The notes beneath the pieces are model-generated. The model was not told where the DNA came from. It saw only the letters and a program-made list of their open reading frames with translations, and did not search any database. From Biomphalaria glabrata (Eukaryota > Mollusca > Gastropoda > Planorbidae): a stretch of 64,000 nt of DNA. Position numbers and translations under genes: made by a program. Of the stretch, positions 58,390-64,000 are shown piece after piece. The stretch is from NCBI RefSeq assembly GCF_947242115.1, contig NC_074716.1, forward strand, positions 3,636,001 to 3,700,000, in the 5' to 3' direction. Every line of letters begins with the position of its first letter. The first letter of the stretch is position 1.

Positions 58390-58720
58390 GCTAAAGCATC
58401 ATACTCCAAGCAGTGGATTTGGCAAAAAACAGTTACATGTGGCCTCTTGTGGTACAACCACATCAAAGTGATTACCATTTGTATGCAATAGTGTTATGTT
58501 GCAGCATATATGGTTGTCTGTGTGAGATAGTATGTATGTGTTTGCATCATGAAATAAAGGTTTTAATTTAATAATAGCCATGAGTATTTTGTTTTGTTGT
58601 GGTTTGGTGAGAATGTATAGGTGTCTCTTTGCAGTAGTGTAGCAGCTGCAAGCATTTCTGCAGTTGTGGCCCATGTTGTATCTTTTTTCATCAGCTCCAT
58701 ATGCTGCTGTTAAAAAAAAT
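58390..58720 (-). pseudogene. OTU-protease-like fossil fragment
   Basis: Minus-strand sequence next to the MULE gives ELMKKDTTWATTAEMLAAAT in one frame and DNHICCNITLLHTNGNHFDV in another. The order (W.T..E..AAA.LL, then LLHTNGNHFDVVVP with the NH.D box) is like OTU cysteine protease domains of mobile elements. It is broken and lies outside the MULE ends. No N-terminal catalytic Cys box was found. The identification rests on motif style and is tentative. Confidence 0.4.
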
Positions 58721-59074
58721 ATGGTAGCTATAAGTACAAGTTCTTTATCCTTCTCTTATTATGTACGGTAACTTATAATCATATTGAGTGAAAAACAATG
58801 CACAATATAAGAACAAGCAATATCTACAACAAGGTAGAGAAAGTAATGATAGGACTGAAGAGTGGAAGGGAACTCCTTTTATAACAGATTTGGGAAATGT
58901 TACAATGGCATCACAGTTAGTAACCTTGTGATGGCTCCAAATAGAGATGGAGCGATGAAAATCAAAGGCTTTATCAAATCTCTTTAATGAGATGAAAGAG
59001 CTTCAAGATAAAAATACTACGTCACTACTTCTGTGGACCAAATAGGGGAGGGGGACTAGAATCTATGACAATCA

Positions 59075-59225
59075 GAGTGTATTTGTCATACGTAACTACT
59101 TCTTGATGTAACTACTTATAGACTGCCGGCCGACACGATATGATCCAACCACGGGAGTTTTTGTCGTACATAACTATCTGTACAAGCTGGCCGACATTAT
59201 AGGATACAACCAAGAGAGTTTTGAT
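59075..59225. repeat. Two-copy degenerate repeat in a GC-richer block
   Basis: GTATTTGTCATACGTAACTA...CCGGCCGACACGATATGATC returns as GTTTTTGTCGTACATAACTA...TGGCCGACATTATAGGATAC about 75 bp later. The surrounding 59000-59720 is richer in G+C than the flanks and has no recognisable gene. Confidence 0.55.
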
Positions 59226-60788
59226 CGTGACATCGTTATGTTGCGTCACGTTTCAGTCTTAGTCTCATCCGACTAGACCTCAGTTGAACTGCATGTCGGT
59301 GAAACGAACCGACAAAGAAAGCGAAGAAGGATAAATTTTGACCAAGTAAAACACCGTACCTTGCCCTTCTCCCTTTATGAGCATACCAGCGATCCTAGCA
59401 GTAGATGATCTAATATGACCACGGCGCCGGCGAAGCTCCGAGCAGGGGAAGGTGATGTTACATCACACCTAGTTCTGCCATAAAGACAAAGATCGCGTGT
59501 GACGGCCGGCGCAGCGAGGGTTTAAAGGTACGTAAGAATAAACGGAGAAAATCGCCACCTGTACGGTAGGGCGAGAGAGAAAAACTTGGCTTTGGACTCC
59601 GAAACGGAATGTAATACATGGGCGCTAGTGGATCCACGTGAAGAGAAGGGTTGGTAGGTGGAGTCGTTCCCCCCCCCCTCCCCCCCACAACTACACATCT
59701 TAAACAAATTTAGTGTAATAGGTGAGGAGTTTTTTTAATGAACTCCGAAAGTAAAGATGCATAAATTATCTAAATAGTAGTGTATATATATGCTTCTTAT
59801 CTGTTTCTTTATACATTGGCTTTTGTTCCCCACTCTACGCAAAGTAAATTTCAGATTGTGAAACATGATAGTTTAACAGGTGCTACGTAACGTTTAACAA
59901 AGACGTTTGTGATCTAGTTACACTCTACCTATCCTCCCTCCAAGAGAGGGGGAGCCAGAGGTAGTGGTAAGAGTTATAAACACAGACATTAGTCCTATCT
60001 GATCATAAAACACACGCCAAACAATCTCTGGTAGACAGTAGACTCCACTCAGAAGACCTCACGGCGAAAGAGAAAGGGACACTGATCTGTGTCAGCTTCA
60101 TAAAATTCTTTCTCTTCGTGGTGTGATTTTACGAAAATAGAGAGCGCTCAAAATTCGTTAGAAATGTATAGATCTAACTGTAGTCTTAATCATCAACAGA
60201 TAAACATAAAAGTATTATTTCTTATAGTAATAAGTTTCCCGTACTAGATCTATATCATTTATTGTCATTGCTCTAAAAAGATCACTAAGTCATAATGCAT
60301 AATTTTGTTCAAAAAAAATAATAATTAAACATAACATGTATATCTAGATGCGTGTTTCATTTCATTTAATTCATGCATATTTGTTTTTTATTTTATCATT
60401 ATTTTGCTTTGCTTGGTGAGTTAATATATTAATTATAGATCTAATTGTTAACATATATTTTTTAATTAATAATTTCATAAGTAGAAAAAAAAAGAAGAAA
60501 CAACAAGTTCATCAATTTATTAATGACATTTTATTTAGACCTTCATTTCAGTAAATACACTTAAAAAATCATAAGTTGACAGCATAAGAACAAAAACTCT
60601 CTTTAAAAAAAGTTCAATATAGGTAAGGGAGATAAATATGCTTAACAAACAACATGGTGGTCGGCAAAGGTATCTGCGTATCTAAACTATTACCCAAACG
60701 AATATTCTCATTTGACTAGTACTAGAGTCAGAGTAGAGTAGAGTGTCACTAGAGTCTAGAGTGATAAGAGTGTCACTAGAGTAACAGT

Positions 60789-60955
60789 ACACTTGAAGTA
60801 CACCTTTAGTAAAATCACTAAATTTAGAAAGCCTTCAGGATAGTAGACTTAAAAGTAAAGTAGCAATTATACATAAAACAAATAATCTTTAAATACAAAA
60901 ACAAAATTTAATAAAATACTCAGAAAGACACAAAGAAAAAGACACATTCCTTCTT
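60789..60955 (+). repeat. LINE-A fragment
   Basis: Matches 7960-8120 of LINE-A closely (AAAAGTAAAGTAGCAATTAT, CTTTAAATACAAAAACAAAA, TTTAATAAAATACTCAGAAA). It starts and ends abruptly. Confidence 0.85.
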
Positions 60956-61540
60956 TTTTTTTGTTTAAAAATGGTTAAATTATTCTATATGAATGTTAGC
61001 TTTAAAGTTTTTTTCAATTAACATTTACGTATCTGTATTAACATATGTAGATAAAATAAACTATAATCTAAAAGGCGTATTACCTAGTTTGTTTATCAAA
61101 TCATTAACCTTTAAGCGCAAGATCTAAGGACAACAGGTATCCTCCTCTTACAGCAAAAGAGTAAGAATTTAAAAATAGAAAATTATGGGATTCCCGAACT
61201 CAATTTCCAACGTTGTTTCTGTTCTTAAATTAGAAGCATGCTAACTATATTTTGTCTATATTTAGTTTGTCAGCTTTAATTTTGAACAATTTTTTATTTG
61301 TTTTGTTTCAGTGCAACTTTAGTTTCTTCTTTCCCATTTATGCCCAGCGCCCCCGTACTGCCCCTTTGGCTCCCAGCACCCCCCAAAATCTTGAAAATGC
61401 CCCTCAGGAGGCAATACTCTAGCATACAGACAGTAATTCTATACTCTAGCATAATTTTCATTGAAAGATCATATAGATTATGGAACAACTTTCTTGTTAA
61501 CATTCCATTTTTCCCTTTTTTTTTCCCCCCAGGTCTAGAT

Positions 61541-61843
61541 ATGTGGCACTCTATGTTGCCGATACTGAAAACTGTATTTGTGTGTTTGTGTTTGATTCTA
61601 AGTATTTACACAGTAGCAGACGGCAAGATTGGGCCTACTGAAAGAGTATGGAGAAGCATGAATGGCAGCACAAATTTCAACTTGTCAGAAGTCACTAACA
61701 TATGCGAATCATTTTATCTAGAGTATATTAAAGCAGTCAACAATTTCACTCATTGTGAGCTGAGAAATGCTCAGCCATTTAGACTCTGTGAAAAGTGCAT
61801 TGAACATTATGAAGTTGCGTCAAGTATTTATAAGGATTTGCTG
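61541..61843 (+). CDS. OSTM1: OSTM1-like lysosomal membrane protein, first coding exon (partial)
   Basis: A 303-bp exon with an ATG at 61541 and a GTAAGC donor at 61844. A likely 5'-UTR acceptor (CCCCCCAG) ends at 61532. The product starts with a hydrophobic signal-like segment (VFVCLCLILSIYTV, residues ~12-25). It then has the luminal OSTM1 pattern: CESFYLEYIKAVNNFTHCEL, NAQPFRLCEKCIEHYEVASS, with paired cysteines and N-glycosylation sequons (NGST, NLS, NFT). Known role: the beta subunit of the ClC-7 chloride/proton exchanger in late endosomes and lysosomes. Later exons, including the transmembrane segment, are beyond the window. No second exon was found in the 2.1 kb to the right edge. Confidence 0.88.
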
Positions 61844-62335
61844 GTAAGCTATTATCTTATGTTCAGTTTCAATCTCTCCAACTCTCTATCATCATCAAAT
61901 TCCATTTCAATGAGGGCTTGAGAGGCTCAAATCCTCTCTTACAAAAGCCCTAGACGGAAACCCTGCTGTTTTGCATAATGCATACATGTCGAGAATTTGT
62001 TGTTTCCCAGACCTGTGAGGACGAGATCAACAAAACTGGGGTTGTAAAGAGAATATAACATTGATTGGCTTTAGGGCGAGAGAGTGAGGTCGATGTGTTG
62101 CCCGAATCCTCCTCACGTTAATCAATATTTTCAGCGCGTCACTTAGTTACCCCCCCCCCCCCCCATGATAAAAGTGGTCATTATTGAACCACGATGAACG
62201 AAACATATATATATAACATTGATTCTTTAATATTATATCACATATTAATTATAGATAAAAAAAATTTATGTCTACTCTAACTTAAATTCTGTTCATAAAC
62301 ATAATTTGGTAATTAGACTATTTTGTTACTTAAAA

Positions 62336-63587
62336 CAGTGATGCCCAAACTACAGCCCGCGGGCCGGATCTGGCCCACGACTTGATTCTGACTGGCCCGC
62401 CAAAACATCAGCACAAAATGTAGAAAATAAAAAAAAAATATTTATTGATGTATTTCATACTAATCTATTGTCTTGTTAGTTATTCATGTTGATTTTTTTT
62501 CTATAAGAACACACATTTTTTTTTATCGATAAGAATTGACAGTTATTTTAGAGCCTGGGCGATTCAGCGGCTGTCTTGAGCTAGCTGTGTCCTTGACATC
62601 TCGGGTGTGTAACACACTGCATCTTTTCTTCATCATTTTGGTTCGGGTACTTCTGACATCAACATGATAGGTGCCATTCCATGTAGCATTTGTACTTTAA
62701 TGAAATGGGAGTGTCGAAGAATTGGAGGTTAAAACTTCCAGAACGAGTGGACAAATCTTTATTAAATCTAAATTAACAAGACAACATGTTTGATTTGTAC
62801 TGAAAGTCTGGCTGTTTTAAAGAACAAAACATAAAAGGCATTCTAAAACAAACCAATACAAAAATATGGAAGCATTGTTGGTTTGATCCGCTAATAAAAG
62901 AGTCGCTAAGTTACGTCTAGAGTTGAGCGAGTGACGAAAATATTTCCCTAGAAAGAAAATGAGTCGACTGTAATGGAGGCTACAGAGTTGTTCACATTTT
63001 AAGAAGAGAAATGAAGAATACAAAAAAGTGCTGGCTAGCAGTGATGGAATAAAATGGGCCTACAAAAAATGCAGTTGAAGCTGTGCCGCCTTTCTGGCAT
63101 GACAACTGCAAAACGAGTGGACGATGTTGGTGGAAATCTCCATTCAAAACTAAATGACAGAGCAACAGATTTCGAAATAATTACTATTACCGCTGAGGAG
63201 TGACACAAACTGGAACTGATTGACTTAGAAAGCCAGACTTCCCAGCTTGAGAAATTTTGAGCCATACAGACAATAGATTTCTACGTTGTGTTCTCTTCAT
63301 AGACCTTGCACATTTCCGAAAACATTTGCAGTGTAGGATCACAATCTTTACAAGTACTTAATTTAGTAGAAAAACTGTTTCAGTTATAAGACACTTGAAA
63401 CCCTTGTTAGGTAATTGACTTATGGCTGTAAGTAGGCCTACTAGATCCACGGGATTGTTATAAATTTATTTAAAATGGTTTAGTCTCTATTTCATTTTTC
63501 TGTAGATTTTCATTAATGTGGCCCGCGACACAAGTGTCGGAAATTAAAATGGCCCGCCCGCAGGCTGTATAAGGTTGGGCATCACTG
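62336..63587 (+). mobile_element. hAT transposon, decayed, 1252 bp
   Basis: Ends CAGTGATGCCCAAACTACAG and GGTTGGGCATCACTG are inverted. A perfect 8-bp duplication ACTTAAAA flanks it (62328-62335, 63588-63595). Subterminal GCCCGCGGGCCGG / GGCCCGCC words repeat at both ends. The interior has scattered pieces of a BED/C2H2-type hAT transposase N-terminus (LICTESLAVLKEQNIKR near 62790-62840, WAYKKCS near 63053). Many stops break them and the catalytic half is absent. It lies in the first intron of the OSTM1-like gene. Confidence 0.92.
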
Positions 63588-63595
63588 ACTTAAAA

Positions 63596-63954
63596 CATAA
63601 AATTAATATTAAGATATACTTCAATAAAATAGTTTTGAGCTGAGAGCGAACATCTCTCAATACTTTGTTTCCTTGGCACCTAAGGAGAAGATCTTTTATC
63701 AGGCCTCCCCCCCCCCCCCCGCTCTTTGTTTATCTTCTTCGCATCAATGTACACAAATATAAATACAGCTAGTTTTCCTTCTTTTGTAGAAATATTAGTC
63801 ATTACAGACAGAATTCCCAACTTGCTCAAGTAAAGAAATGTGTTGGTTAGATCAATACTTGTCCCCATTAGTAGAAGTGTGCTGTGCACAAGTTAATCAG
63901 AATTGCTAGTCAAGCTGCCAAAAGTAAGAATCCATGAAATCCAATAATGCTTTT
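63596..63954. other. Intron stretch after the hAT element
   Basis: About 360 bp of OSTM1-like intron with a poly-C run near 63707-63720. No gene or clear repeat is seen. Confidence 0.5.
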
Positions 63955-64000
63955 TATTTATGCGCTTGAACTTGGCTTGGCTTGGCTACCTAGAAGGGGG
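63955..64000 (+). repeat. SINE family 3, start of a copy cut by the window edge
   Basis: GCGCTTGAACTTGGCTTGGC, then TTGGCTACCTAGAAGGGG, is the reverse complement of the right end of the family 3 copy at 42255-42290. Only the head side is visible. Confidence 0.75.

Larger units (their letters stand above)
57777..61532. other. Intergenic interval MULE to OSTM1
   Basis: Apart from the OTU-like fossil, the two-copy repeat and the LINE-A piece listed separately, no gene is seen. 60200-60500 is very AT-rich. 60710-60790 is a short degenerate array on AGAGTGTCACTAGAGT. 61340-61400 is a C-rich stretch (AGCGCCCCCGTACTGCCCCT), probably repeat-derived. Confidence 0.5.

Noticed and set aside
59000-59720. 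Solo long terminal repeat of an LTR element
   Set aside because: The block is GC-richer, but no matching short target duplication, partner repeat or internal coding sequence was found.
61298-61540. 80-codon upstream extension of the OSTM1-like frame
   Set aside because: It runs through a C-rich repeat and a polypyrimidine tract ending in an acceptor at 61532. The signal-like peptide starts at 61541.

Overview
This is a eukaryotic, AT-rich window. The host genes are split into many short exons with GT-AG junctions. Several tRNA-derived SINE families and LINE families recur in it. Gene order and repeats look molluscan, most likely a freshwater pulmonate snail (Planorbidae or a relative). The organism call is inference from repeat style and protein similarity, not from a search.

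Host genes, left to right. (1) Positions 1-4742, minus strand: the 5' four exons of an unidentified gene that runs off the left edge. (2) 5157-13943, plus: a complete ten-exon NUDC (nuclear distribution / dynein-HSP90 co-chaperone). It starts 414 bp from gene 1, head to head. (3) 15627-20893, minus: a complete ORC3 (origin recognition complex subunit 3) in only four coding exons, tail to tail with NUDC. (4) 21527-42925, plus: a complete 32-exon POLRMT (mitochondrial RNA polymerase, 1461 residues predicted), head to head with ORC3 across 633 bp. (5) 61541-61843, plus: the first coding exon of an OSTM1-like lysosomal membrane protein gene, which continues past the right edge. All splice phases in NUDC, ORC3 and POLRMT close exactly, and each coding sum is divisible by three.

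The 42.9-61.5 kb interval is a gene desert made of mobile DNA. Its most striking occupant is a 5.66-kb Mutator-like DNA transposon (52102-57757). It has a 9-bp target duplication, roughly 100-bp terminal inverted repeats and a four-exon transposase gene with FAR1/WRKY-GCM1-like, MULE DDE, SWIM and PHD-type zinc finger segments. Just left of it lies a three-level nest: an antisense LINE is split by a hAT element (49199-51394, 8-bp duplication), which itself carries a rearranged LINE piece with a 57-bp perfect inverted repeat. Two other hAT elements (749-961 and 62336-63587) also have perfect 8-bp duplications.

Introns are rich in SINEs, LINE pieces and minisatellites. POLRMT introns alone hold arrays with 40-, ~51-, 30- and 80-bp units. 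The 3' end of POLRMT is followed by decayed extra copies of its last exon region. No rRNA or true tRNA genes, CRISPR arrays, retroviral copies or toxin genes were recognised.
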